A stretch of DNA of 17,132 nt from an uncultured Oscillospiraceae bacterium (GCA_934574095.1 CAKTMW010000043.1:1-17132), one strand, 5' to 3'. Numbered from the stretch's first letter, positions 7,194 through 14,289 are shown. Numbers and translations are program-made. Notes: generated by a model from the letters alone, not told the origin.

Positions 7194-7892
7194 ATGTATT
7201 GTGTCAAATGCGGCGTAGAGCTGGCGGACAGCGAAAAGGTCTGTCCCCTGTGCGGCACACGGGCCTTTCACCCGGATATGCCGCCCCAGGAGGGGGCGCC
7301 CCCCTATCCGCCCCAGCAGCGGCCTCATACGGAGGAGGTCAGCCGCTCCGGCGTACTGTTTCTGCTGACGGTGCTGGCGCTGCTGCCGGCGGTGCTGTTC
7401 ATCCTGTGCGACTGGCACATCAACGGCCACATCGTCTGGTCGGGGTACGCCTCCGGCGGCGTGGCGGTGCTGTATGTGCTGATCGCGCTGCCCCTGTGGT
7501 TCCGCCGCCCCAATCCGGTGATCTTTGTACCCATCGACTTCGCGGCCATCGGGCTTTACCTGCTGTATATCAACTTTGCCACCGGCGGACACTGGTTTCT
7601 GTCCTTCGCCTTCCCGGTGACGGGGGCCATCGGTGTGCTGGTGACGGCCATGGTGGCGCTGCTGCGGTATCTGCCGGGGGGACACCTGTACGTATTCAGC
7701 GGCGCGCTGATACTGGCGGGAGGACTGGCGGTGCTGATCGAGTTTCTCATCAACCTGACTTTCCAGCTGCACGAGACCTTCTTCTGGTCCCTGTACCCCC
7801 TGACGGCCGGGGTGATCCTGGGCATCATGCTGCTGGTGGTGGCTATCTGCAAGCCGCTGCAAAGGTCGCTGCACAGGAAGTTTTTCATTTAA
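7194..7892 (+). CDS. Zinc-ribbon six-TM membrane protein (DUF6320-like)
   Basis: A 232-residue protein of unknown function. The first 20 residues form a zinc ribbon, MYCVKCGVELADSEKVCPLC, with cysteines 3, 6, 17 and 20. A Pro-rich cytosolic linker (29-43) follows, then about six membrane segments at roughly 53-72, 83-103, 108-127, 134-155, 165-186 and 197-219, ending in a basic tail. I recall this layout as DUF6320, but cannot check it here. AAAGGAG (7181-7187) lies 6 bases before ATG 7194. The gene begins 19 bp after the hydrolase-acyltransferase fusion and shares its promoter, so it is the natural membrane partner of that enzyme, perhaps anchoring it or moving its substrate. No catalytic motif is evident in the membrane part. 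Confidence 0.8.
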   Translation: MYCVKCGVELADSEKVCPLCGTRAFHPDMPPQEGAPPYPPQQRPHTEEVSRSGVLFLLTVLALLPAVLFILCDWHINGHIVWSGYASGGVAVLYVLIALPLWFRRPNPVIFVPIDFAAIGLYLLYINFATGGHWFLSFAFPVTGAIGVLVTAMVALLRYLPGGHLYVFSGALILAGGLAVLIEFLINLTFQLHETFFWSLYPLTAGVILGIMLLVVAICKPLQRSLHRKFFI

Positions 7893-8136
7893 CTTATCGA
7901 AAAAGGTAGCGCCTTTTTTGATAAAAGGTTTTCGCTGTGACCCGCATTCTTGCACACATTTTGTGTGCAAGAACAGTCTCTCCGCGCAAAGTGTTTTTCG
8001 CCACGTACGCCCAACGGAAGTCCTCTTGGGGGACAAGCCGCGGCGAAAAACGATTCAAACCCTTCGCCGCCTGCGGGCGGCGAACTCTGCGAGGCTCTTA
8101 TCTCTATAAAAAATGCACCCCTTTGGGGTGCATTTT
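7893..8136. other. Structured intergenic region between convergent genes
   Basis: The 244-bp gap between the zinc-ribbon gene and ftsK has no credible gene but holds five inverted repeats. They are the weak terminator at 7895-7923; a perfect 12-bp stem TTCTTGCACACA / TGTGTGCAAGAA (7947-7958, 7962-7973, 3-base loop); a long-range 10-bp pairing GTTTTTCGCC / GGCGAAAAAC (7993-8002, 8042-8051); a 9-bp stem TTCGCCGCC / GGCGGCGAA (8063-8071, 8076-8084, loop TGCG); and the bidirectional terminator at 8108-8138. The middle three lack T runs. This could be a dispersed repeat or a structured RNA. Confidence 0.55.
7895..7923 (+). terminator. Probable terminator of hydrolase-fusion operon
   Basis: AAAAAGG (7900-7906), a 5-base loop TAGCG and CCTTTTTT (7912-7919) form a hairpin ending in a T run. 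The stem is extended by TATC/GATA at 7895-7898 and 7920-7923 with one mismatch. It begins 2 bp after the zinc-ribbon gene. The GC core is short, so efficiency may be modest. Confidence 0.6.
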
Positions 8137-8138
8137 TT
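8108..8138. terminator. Bidirectional terminator between ftsK and the plus-strand operon
   Basis: A perfect 14-bp stem AAAAAATGCACCCC (8108-8121) / GGGGTGCATTTTTT (8125-8138) with loop TTT and an A/T tract on each side. It can act in both directions between the convergent units, and it overlaps the ftsK stop codon (8137-8139). Confidence 0.92.
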
Positions 8139-10716
8139 AATCTAACGCATCTCTGCTGTTGAACACATCGTTGATGCTGCCGTAGGGGGCGGGGTGGCTC
8201 TCCGGCTCCGGGGGGACGGCGTCGAAGGAGCCCTTCATCTTCAGCTCCTGCCACTGCTCCTTGGTAATGAGCAGCTGACGGGGCTTGCTACCCTCGAAGG
8301 GGCCTACGATGCCCCGCTCCTCCATCTGGTCCACCAGACGGGCGGCGCGGGAATAGCCCAGCTTCAAGCGCCTCTGCAGCATGGACACGCTGGCCTGTCC
8401 CGTCTCCAGAATGACCTCCACGGCGGCGCTGAGCAGCTCGTCGCAGCCCTCGTCACCATCGGCGGGAGCGCTGCCGCCGGAAGGCTTGCCGCCGCCCTTG
8501 TCGCTCTGCTTCATGACCTCCTCGATCTTCTCCATGACTTCGTCGGAGTAGTCAGCGGTACCGCTCTCCTTGACGAAGTTCACCACGCGCTCGATCTCCT
8601 CCGGCGTGATGAAGCAGCCCTGGACGCGGGTGGGCTTCTGGTTGCCCAGTGGGAAGTAAAGCATATCGCCTTTACCCACCAGTTTTTCCGCGCCGGTGGT
8701 GTCCAGAATGATGCGGGATTCCAGGGACGACGCCACGGCGAAGGCGATGCGGCTGGGGATGTTGGCCTTCATGAGGCCAGTAATGACGTCAGAGGAGGGA
8801 CGCTGGGTGGCGATGACCAGGTGCATACCGGCGGCGCGGCCCATCTGGGCCACGCGGCAGATGGATTCCTCCACCTCCTTGGCAGCCACCAGCATCAGGT
8901 CGGCCAGCTCATCGATGACCACCACCACGGTAGGCAGCTTCTTCATCTCCGGGTCGCTCTCGCACAGAGCGTTGAAGCCCGCCAGGTCCTTCACCCCCCG
9001 CTCGGAGAACATCTTATAGCGCTTCATCATCTCGTATACCGCCCACTGGAGAGCACCGGCGGCCTTTTTCGGGTCGGTGACCACGGGGATCAGCAGGTGG
9101 GGAATGCCGTTATAGGGGGCCAGCTCCACCATCTTGGGGTCCACCATGATAAAGCGCACCTCGTCAGGGGTGGACTTATACAGCAGGCTGACGATCAGCG
9201 AATTGGTACAGACCGACTTACCGGAGCCTGTCGTACCGGCGATCAGCACATGGGGCAGACGGGCGATGTTGCCCACGATGGCGCTGCCGCCGATGTCCTT
9301 GCCCACGGCGAAGGCCACGGTGCTGGGGTGGTTGGTGAACTCCCGGCTCTCGATGACGTCACGGATACGGACGGCGGTGACGGCCTTGTTGGGCACCTCG
9401 ATACCCACGGCGGAAATCTTACCGGGGATGGGGGCGATACGTACGCCGGTAGCGCCCAGCGCCAAGGCGATATCGTCGCTGAGGTTGGTGAGCTTACTGA
9501 GCTTCACGCCCTGGTCCAGGGTGAACTCATAGCGGGTGACGCTGGGGCCGTGGACCACCTCGCCGGGGTGGGCGTCCACCCCGAAGGAGGCCAGGGCCGA
9601 CGCCAGCCGCTGGGAGTTCAGCCGCAGCTCCGCGCCCACCTCCTGGTGGTTGTCGTCGGTGTTCTCGTCCAGCAAGGTGATAGGGGGATAGCGGTAGGCC
9701 TCCTCCCCCTCGGCCAGCTCCTTCTCGATGGCCTCGCTGACCTCGACGGTGGCGGTCTCCACCTCCGCACGGACGGCCTCCTTCCGCTGCTTCTCCGTCA
9801 TGGGCTCCTTCACAGGGACCGGTGTGGGAGCAGGCTCCGGCTGGGGTACGGCGGGCGTTTCCACCGCAGGAGAGGACAGCGTGGGGTCCAACACCTCCGC
9901 CGGGGTCTTCACGTCGCCGGTACGTCCTCGGAACAAACTGCCGCCGGAGGGCTGCAACGCCGCAGCCTCGCGGCTGTTGGGCTGGGCGGTGTCATCATTC
10001 AGAGGGATGTCGATACTGGGCCGCCGTTTTCTGGTGGGCGGTGTAATGTCAGGCTCCTTTATAGGTTTTCGAGGTGCTTCCTCCTCGTAATCGTCGTCCT
10101 CGTCCTCCCACTGGGCACGCTCCTCGGCCCGGCGCTTCAGCTCAGCCACCAGCTCGGCAGGCTTTACTTGCAAGGCGCCCAATACGGCCAGCAGCACCAG
10201 CAGGATCGTCAGGATCAGGGACACCACGCGGCTGAGGAGCGCCTCCGCCCCCACCGCCAGCGAACCGGAAATAACGCCGCCGCACAGCAGAGACTGGCCA
10301 TCCTTCCACATGGGCTTGATGCTCTCCAAGGTGAATTCGTAGGGGCCGCGGGCCAGCAACAGGTGCAGCACCATGCCCACCAGCACCGGCAGCAGCAGCG
10401 TACAGACAAGCCGCAGCTTCACCGGATGGCCCTTGTGGTTCACCAGCAGGATACCGGCGTACAGCAGCGCGGGAGCCGCCAGCCAGTAGCCATAGCCCAC
10501 GCAGCCTTTCAGCACACCCGCCAGGAACGTCAGCAGAATGGCGTCCACGTTGAAGTACGTCACAAATACGCACAGGGCCAGCAGCAGGCACACGATGCCG
10601 CCGATGATCCGGGCCTGAGCGTTATAGGCGGGAGGAGGCGGGGCGCTGCGGCGCTTGCCGCTGCCGCCCTTGGACGAGGTGGAAGCTGTTGCTTTTTTCT
10701 TGGGTGTATTCGCCAT
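8137..10716 (-). CDS. ftsK: DNA translocase FtsK/SpoIIIE
   Basis: Hexameric ATP-driven pump that moves chromosome ends through the closing septum, at division and (as SpoIIIE) into the forespore. 859 residues. A basic N-terminus is followed by about four to five membrane helices (roughly 35-180). A Pro/acidic linker (about 185-340, including EDEDDDYEEE) precedes the motor domain, with Walker A GTTGSGKS at 494-501, Walker B VVVVIDELAD at 597-606 and IATQRPSSDVITGLMK (635-650). The C-terminal gamma winged helix (about 757-820, GYSRAARLVDQMEERGIVGP) reads KOPS/SRS sequences. ATG 10716 is preceded by GAGG (10723-10726), which sits on the uppP stop codon 8 bp away, so translation is probably coupled to uppP. 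FtsK and SpoIIIE cannot be told apart from sequence alone. Confidence 0.96.
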   Translation of the reverse strand: MANTPKKKATASTSSKGGSGKRRSAPPPPAYNAQARIIGGIVCLLLALCVFVTYFNVDAILLTFLAGVLKGCVGYGYWLAAPALLYAGILLVNHKGHPVKLRLVCTLLLPVLVGMVLHLLLARGPYEFTLESIKPMWKDGQSLLCGGVISGSLAVGAEALLSRVVSLILTILLVLLAVLGALQVKPAELVAELKRRAEERAQWEDEDDDYEEEAPRKPIKEPDITPPTRKRRPSIDIPLNDDTAQPNSREAAALQPSGGSLFRGRTGDVKTPAEVLDPTLSSPAVETPAVPQPEPAPTPVPVKEPMTEKQRKEAVRAEVETATVEVSEAIEKELAEGEEAYRYPPITLLDENTDDNHQEVGAELRLNSQRLASALASFGVDAHPGEVVHGPSVTRYEFTLDQGVKLSKLTNLSDDIALALGATGVRIAPIPGKISAVGIEVPNKAVTAVRIRDVIESREFTNHPSTVAFAVGKDIGGSAIVGNIARLPHVLIAGTTGSGKSVCTNSLIVSLLYKSTPDEVRFIMVDPKMVELAPYNGIPHLLIPVVTDPKKAAGALQWAVYEMMKRYKMFSERGVKDLAGFNALCESDPEMKKLPTVVVVIDELADLMLVAAKEVEESICRVAQMGRAAGMHLVIATQRPSSDVITGLMKANIPSRIAFAVASSLESRIILDTTGAEKLVGKGDMLYFPLGNQKPTRVQGCFITPEEIERVVNFVKESGTADYSDEVMEKIEEVMKQSDKGGGKPSGGSAPADGDEGCDELLSAAVEVILETGQASVSMLQRRLKLGYSRAARLVDQMEERGIVGPFEGSKPRQLLITKEQWQELKMKGSFDAVPPEPESHPAPYGSINDVFNSRDALD

Positions 10717-10724
10717 ACATTACC

Positions 10725-11552
10725 TCACTTAATGGCGTTGAGCAGCAGGGTCAGCAGACCCACCGCCCAGCAGTAATACGCAAACGCGCCGAAGCGGCCC
10801 TTTTCCGCCACCAGACGCAGCAAACGGATGCAGATATAGCCCACCACCGCGGCGGTGACAACGCCCACCAGATACATAGGCACCTCCGCCCAGACGATCC
10901 CGGCCTCGATGGCGTCCTTCAAACTGAGGATGTTGGCCCCCAGCACGGCGGGAATGGACAGCAGGAAGGAAAACCGCACGGCAAACTTCCGCTCAAAGCC
11001 CATGAAGCAGCCGGTGGTGATGGTCATGCCGGAACGGGAAATGCCGGGCATGGTGGCGATGGCCTGGCCCACGCCCACCACCAGAACGTCCAGGATGGTG
11101 GCGTTGCGCTCGGTCTTGCGGCCCTTGCGCACCAGGTCGCAGGCGAACAGCAGGAAGCCTGTCACCACCAGCGCCGCGCCGATGAAGATCATGTTATTGC
11201 TGAGGGCCTGCACCTTCTTATGGATGGGCAGCACGGCGAATAGAGGCAGCGTGCCGATGATGATCAGTAGAATCAACCGCCGGGCAGGCGGCACCTGGCG
11301 GGGCGTTGTGCCGTGGGCCAGATCGTTGACGCCGTGGATCAGCTCCATCACCATGTCGCAGATGTCACGCCAGTAGGCCACGAACACCGCCACCAGTGTA
11401 CCCAGATGCAGCAGCACGTCGAAGAACTCCGGCACCGCCGTGTCGATGTTCAGCAGGTTCTGGGCGATGGACAGATGGCCGGAGCTGGAGATGGGCAGGA
11501 ACTCCGCAATGCCCTGTACCAGGCCCAGCAGGAAGGAAGAAAAATATGTCAT
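10725..11552 (-). CDS. uppP: Undecaprenyl-diphosphatase
   Basis: Integral membrane phosphatase (BacA/UppP family) that converts undecaprenyl diphosphate to the monophosphate, recycling the lipid carrier for peptidoglycan; known members confer bacitracin tolerance. The 275-residue length is typical. The two active-site signatures are present: QGIAEFLPISSSGHL at 13-27 (Glu17 and the serines) and PGISRSGMT at 169-177 (Arg173). About seven to eight hydrophobic segments cover the rest. ATG 11552 has GAGGTG at 11558-11563. It sits directly upstream of ftsK in one probable operon, linking cell-wall carrier recycling with septal DNA transport. Confidence 0.96.
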   Translation of the reverse strand: MTYFSSFLLGLVQGIAEFLPISSSGHLSIAQNLLNIDTAVPEFFDVLLHLGTLVAVFVAYWRDICDMVMELIHGVNDLAHGTTPRQVPPARRLILLIIIGTLPLFAVLPIHKKVQALSNNMIFIGAALVVTGFLLFACDLVRKGRKTERNATILDVLVVGVGQAIATMPGISRSGMTITTGCFMGFERKFAVRFSFLLSIPAVLGANILSLKDAIEAGIVWAEVPMYLVGVVTAAVVGYICIRLLRLVAEKGRFGAFAYYCWAVGLLTLLLNAIK

Positions 11553-11564
11553 AGAGTCACCTCA

Positions 11565-11595
11565 TGTCATATCCGAATACGTTTTGTCATATCCG
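11565..11595. repeat. 11-bp direct repeat in uppP leader
   Basis: TGTCATATCCG occurs at 11565-11575 and again at 11585-11595, exactly 20 bp apart, about two helical turns. On the transcript strand this is CGGATATGACA twice. The gene-proximal copy ends one base from the Shine-Dalgarno of uppP (11558-11563). It could be an operator pair or a small tandem duplication. Confidence 0.5.
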
Positions 11596-11644
11596 GCAGA
11601 TAAATTACAATTTGTTATCAGTTGTTGCGGAAGATATCAAATAT

Positions 11645-11653
11645 AGTATACCA
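11645..11653 (-). promoter_or_regulatory. Possible extended -10 promoter of uppP-ftsK
   Basis: On the minus strand TGGTATACT (complement of 11645-11653) matches an extended -10 element (TGnTATAAT with one mismatch). No good -35 is found 16-18 bases upstream. It would give a leader of about 85 nucleotides containing the CGGATATGACA repeats. Another weak candidate is TTGATA about 17 bases before TAACAA, nearer the gene. Confidence 0.38.
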
Positions 11654-11741
11654 TATCCATGCAAAAAATGCCACTGTTATTTATAGCAGGGCAGCGCAAA
11701 AAGAGAACGCCGGGGCATCCCGCAGGAATTTCTTACACCGG

Positions 11742-11828
11742 GCGTAGGGGAGGGGCTCTGCCCCTCCCGCCAAATACGCAATAGCATTTCCGGCAAGCGG
11801 CGGGCGGGGTAGAACCCCGCCCCTACGC
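11742..11828. repeat. Double-hairpin repeat, copy A
   Basis: An 87-bp element with inverted ends GCGTAGGGG (11742-11750) and CCCCTACGC (11820-11828). It contains two hairpins: GGGAGGGGC / GCCCCTCCC (11748-11756, 11760-11768, loop TCT) and GGGCGGGG / CCCCGCCC around TAGAA. A second copy in opposite orientation lies at 14290-14375. No T run follows either hairpin, so it is not a simple terminator. Confidence 0.75.
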
Positions 11829-11854
11829 ACAGGTAATCGCCTTGCAGCCTGATA

Positions 11855-11892
11855 AGCACAAAAGAGAACGCTGGGGCGTTCTCTTTTGTGCT
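11855..11892 (-). terminator. Hairpin terminator of the sigma/membrane-protein operon
   Basis: A perfect 17-bp stem AGCACAAAAGAGAACGC (11855-11871) / GCGTTCTCTTTTGTGCT (11876-11892) with a 4-base loop. It overlaps the stop codon of the membrane-protein gene. The T-rich segment is inside the distal arm and not after the stem, a common form in Clostridia. Confidence 0.68.
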
Positions 11893-13414
11893 ATTCGGTT
11901 TCCTCCGCCGGGTCCGGCCAACGCCGTATAAAGGTCTGCCACTTCTCATAGCAGCCGTCTGTGTTCCACTCGTGCCACAGCGTCAGCGCGTCCCGGAAGG
12001 GATAGACCGGCTTCGTCTGCCGGACGTAGTTGCACCAGCTATACAGCCACGGCAGCTCCGGCGTCAGCATTTCGGCGTCGTACAGGAGATAGGCCCGTAT
12101 GTTCCCGCTGTGATCCATCCGCGACCACCTTGCGACAATACTGCTTCTCCGATTGGCACCCAGGAAATCGGTAAATTCGTAGCCGCCGCTCTCCATCGAG
12201 TAGAAGTCCGCCGCATAGGACTGGCCGTCCTTCTCGCACAGCAGGCGGCCGCCGCAGAAACCGCCGGGGCTCCACGACTCCTCGTTATCCTGCCACAGGG
12301 GCCACAGCTCTATGCACTCCGAGCGGCAGGCCACATCCGGCTGTCCGATCGTCACATGGTGCAGCACGATAGCCCGCTGTCTGCCCGCGTCCTCCACCAG
12401 TACCACCACATGGGTCACAAAGCCCTCATAGAGGTCGTATGCCCGATAGTTGTAGCGGTAGGTGCCGTCCGGCTGCTTCTCCGCGTCGATATAGTGCCAG
12501 CGGGGCGGCGTGTCATCGTTCCACTGGGAGGTCGTGACCTCGCGGTAGGTTTCGTCCTCATACAGCGGCTCTTTCTCAGTATACACCTTCACCGCGCCGG
12601 ACATGCGCGCCACTTCCTCCGCCGTCAGGTCGTCCAGCACCTGCTCCGGAAGGCCCAGGTCCAGCAGCTCCGCCCGGATGGCCGCGTCCTGAGGCGCGTC
12701 GTCACGCACCTGCCAGTCCATGGGGTACCGCTGGCCCAGGAATATGGCCAGCAGCACCGCCGCCAGCGTCAGTCCCAGATAGCCCCACAGCACCGCCGCC
12801 GAGGACAGGTGCACCGGCGCGGCGTGGATGGCATAGCCCGTGTCCGAGAGGGAGCGGGCCAGCTTCACCAGATTCCGCAGGATCACGAAATACACGATCA
12901 GCATCGGCAGTACCGCCAGCCAGCCGCTCAGCTTCAGGAAAGCCAAGGCGCACATCACCGCATAGAAGACCGCCAGCGCACCGGCGGCGGGCGCGGCGGG
13001 CTTCTCCGCGCCTGCTGCGCGGGACACGCCCACCATGCCCCGCCACAGGCCGATATACAGCGCGAAGGTCATGGCCATGACCCCATAGGCAGGGATGTTC
13101 TTCACATCCACCGGCAGAGCCGCCAGCGTGAAGGATGCGCTGCGCACCACGGCGATGACAATGGACAGCCGCCAGCACCATTGCAGGGCCTTGTTCTCCC
13201 GCCGCAGGGTGCGGAAGCCCAGCACCATCAGGATACCGCCCAGGGCGGGCAGGATCATGTCCAGATACAGAAACTTGAAGGTGATGGTGGTCAGACCCAT
13301 GCCCCACAGCACCAGCCACATGGCCTCACGCCAGGGGTTCACCTCCGCCATGGCCGGGGGCAGAGCAGAGGCGTCCTCCCGCAGCAGCTGATCAAAACGC
13401 AGATCGTCACTCAC
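11891..13414 (-). CDS. Multi-pass membrane protein, putative anti-sigma regulator
   Basis: A 507-residue protein I cannot assign to a named family. The start is taken as GTG 13414, because GGGAGGTG (13421-13428) lies 6 bases before it; it then overlaps the sigma-factor stop as GTGAGTGA. An in-frame GTG at 13423 lies inside that Shine-Dalgarno. The short cytosolic N-terminus (SDDLRFDQLLREDASALPP) resembles the FDxLLR-type leader seen before the membrane domain of some clostridial anti-sigma proteins, from memory. About seven membrane segments follow (roughly 33-47, 50-68, 82-101, 109-131, 144-162, 164-184, 204-227). They leave a soluble domain of about 275 residues, rich in Trp and Tyr, outside the cell if the N-terminus is inside. 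Coupling to the sigma gene suggests it holds or releases that sigma factor in response to an external signal. That role is inference. Confidence 0.72.
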   Translation of the reverse strand: MSDDLRFDQLLREDASALPPAMAEVNPWREAMWLVLWGMGLTTITFKFLYLDMILPALGGILMVLGFRTLRRENKALQWCWRLSIVIAVVRSASFTLAALPVDVKNIPAYGVMAMTFALYIGLWRGMVGVSRAAGAEKPAAPAAGALAVFYAVMCALAFLKLSGWLAVLPMLIVYFVILRNLVKLARSLSDTGYAIHAAPVHLSSAAVLWGYLGLTLAAVLLAIFLGQRYPMDWQVRDDAPQDAAIRAELLDLGLPEQVLDDLTAEEVARMSGAVKVYTEKEPLYEDETYREVTTSQWNDDTPPRWHYIDAEKQPDGTYRYNYRAYDLYEGFVTHVVVLVEDAGRQRAIVLHHVTIGQPDVACRSECIELWPLWQDNEESWSPGGFCGGRLLCEKDGQSYAADFYSMESGGYEFTDFLGANRRSSIVARWSRMDHSGNIRAYLLYDAEMLTPELPWLYSWCNYVRQTKPVYPFRDALTLWHEWNTDGCYEKWQTFIRRWPDPAEETE

Positions 13415-13940
13415 AGAAGTCACCTCCCAACAGCCGCCGCAGCTTTTGCCGCAGGCGGTACAGCCGCCCCTCCACCGCCCGCTCCGTCAGGCAAAGCTCG
13501 GCGGCCATCTGGGCGGTGGACTGGCAGTAGTAGTATTTGCGATAGAACAGGCCACGCTCCTCCGGCAGCAGGCCCGCGATGGCGGCCTGTAACCGCTGCC
13601 GGCGCTCACGGCGCAGCAGCTCCTCCTCGGCACTGCCGCCGGCGTGGGGCACGGTCTCCTCCAGCGGGGCGTCGGTCTGGGCGCGGCGGGCACGGTTCAG
13701 GGCGGCGTTGCGGCTCAGGGCCGTCAGCCACGGTTTCAGCGCGCCCTTTTCGCCGTCAAAGCTGCCCGCCGTCTGCCATATTTTCAGGGAGATATCGGCA
13801 TAGCACTCCTCCCGGTCCCGCTCATCCGTCAGGATGGGCCGCAGGATATACCGGATCAGCGGCCCGTACTGCCGCAGAAGCGCGTGCAGCGCCGCCTCGT
13901 CGCCGTCCGCGATCTTTGCCATCAGCGTGCGCTCGTCCAA
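13407..13940 (-). CDS. ECF-like RNA polymerase sigma factor
   Basis: A 177-residue sigma-70-family protein with only the sigma2 and sigma4 domains. Region 2.2 is RDREECYADISLKIWQTAGSFDG (41-63), region 2.3/2.4 is LKPWLTALSRNAALNRARR (68-86), a linker follows (87-108), and sigma4 lies at about 112-172 with the helix-turn-helix STAQMAAELCLTERAVEGRLYRLRQKLRR. It should direct RNA polymerase to a small regulon under control of its downstream membrane partner, whose gene overlaps by 8 bases. The start is TTG 13940, preceded by a very purine-rich AGGAGGGGAGGGG; an ATG six codons later is the alternative. The upstream region is the hairpin cluster at 14018-14375, and no convincing promoter is seen. 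The regulon is unknown. Confidence 0.9.
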   Translation of the reverse strand: MDERTLMAKIADGDEAALHALLRQYGPLIRYILRPILTDERDREECYADISLKIWQTAGSFDGEKGALKPWLTALSRNAALNRARRAQTDAPLEETVPHAGGSAEEELLRRERRQRLQAAIAGLLPEERGLFYRKYYYCQSTAQMAAELCLTERAVEGRLYRLRQKLRRLLGGDFCE

Positions 13941-14023
13941 CCGTATCCCCTCCCCTCCTGTTGTGTCTCTATCCTATACTACACCATTTTCACCCAAAAC
14001 CCACGGAAAATTTTTGCAGGGAT

Positions 14024-14062
14024 AGAACCCCGCCCTGACGCGGCGCGTCAGGGCGGGGTTCT
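14024..14062. repeat. 18-bp stem hairpin, terminator-like
   Basis: AGAACCCCGCCCTGACGC (14024-14041) pairs perfectly with its complement at 14045-14062 around loop GGC. A CTTTTC stretch follows on the plus strand and TTTTT occurs about 10 bases beyond on the minus strand. It shares the core AGAACCCCGCCC with repeat copy A, so it may be a relative of that repeat, and may also end rnc read-through. Confidence 0.6.
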
Positions 14063-14070
14063 CTTTTCTA

Positions 14071-14152
14071 TTGTAGGGGCAGACGACCCTGTCCGCCCTG
14101 ACGATGACCATCACAGTTCTGGTAGGGCCGACAGAGTCGTCGGCCCCTACAA
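14071..14152. repeat. GTAGGGG-ended imperfect palindrome
   Basis: The end segments at 14071-14093 and 14130-14152 are inverted copies of each other, 21 of 23 bases matching, both beginning TTGTAGGGGC when read inward. Within the right part a smaller hairpin GTAGGGCCGAC (14122-14132) / GTCGGCCCCTAC (14139-14150) also forms, with a one-base bulge. Confidence 0.65.
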
Positions 14153-14190
14153 AACTTGCAACGGTAGGAAATAAATCGCTGTACGGCGGC

Positions 14191-14271
14191 GCGATGTGGG
14201 CATCGCACCCTACGGGAGTACGCCGAAATGCAGCGGTTATCGGGCGGCGGGCCACATGGGGCCCGCCCTAC
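14191..14271. repeat. Two GTAGGG-headed hairpins
   Basis: Read on the minus strand, GTAGGG (complement of 14266-14271) overlaps the outer end of a hairpin GGCGGGCC / GGCCCGCC (14246-14253, 14260-14267). Another GTAGGG (complement of 14208-14213) precedes a hairpin GCGATG / CATCGC (14191-14196, 14201-14206, loop TGGG). Same head, unrelated stems. Confidence 0.55.
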
Positions 14272-14289
14272 GTGTGGTACGGTAGGCGG

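Larger units (their letters stand above)
11553..11890. other. uppP leader and repeat-bearing intergenic region
   Basis: This 338-bp gap holds no credible gene. From right to left on the minus strand it contains the terminator of the membrane-protein gene (11855-11892), a double-hairpin repeat (11742-11828), an imperfect 19-bp direct repeat flanking it (11698-11716 and 11859-11877, 17 of 19 identical), a probable uppP promoter (11645-11653) and a pair of 11-bp direct repeats (11565-11595). Confidence 0.6.

Noticed and set aside
5669..7258. Long minus-strand open frame opposite the acyltransferase domain
   Set aside because: No ribosome binding site or domain; its composition is that of an antisense shadow, and the plus-strand motifs are clear.
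8194..10776. Very long open frame on the plus strand opposite ftsK (about 860 codons)
   Set aside because: It mirrors the ftsK reading frame in GC-rich DNA, is His/Gln/Gly-rich with no recognisable domain, and ftsK is unmistakable on the other strand.
11677..11949. Small minus-strand open frame across repeat copy A
   Set aside because: It runs through the terminator and the double hairpin and overlaps the end of the membrane-protein gene; no ribosome binding site.
11888..14038. Long plus-strand open frame opposite the sigma factor and membrane-protein genes
   Set aside because: Low-complexity His/Arg/Gln-rich product crossing a terminator and two coupled minus-strand genes; a shadow of GC-rich codon use.
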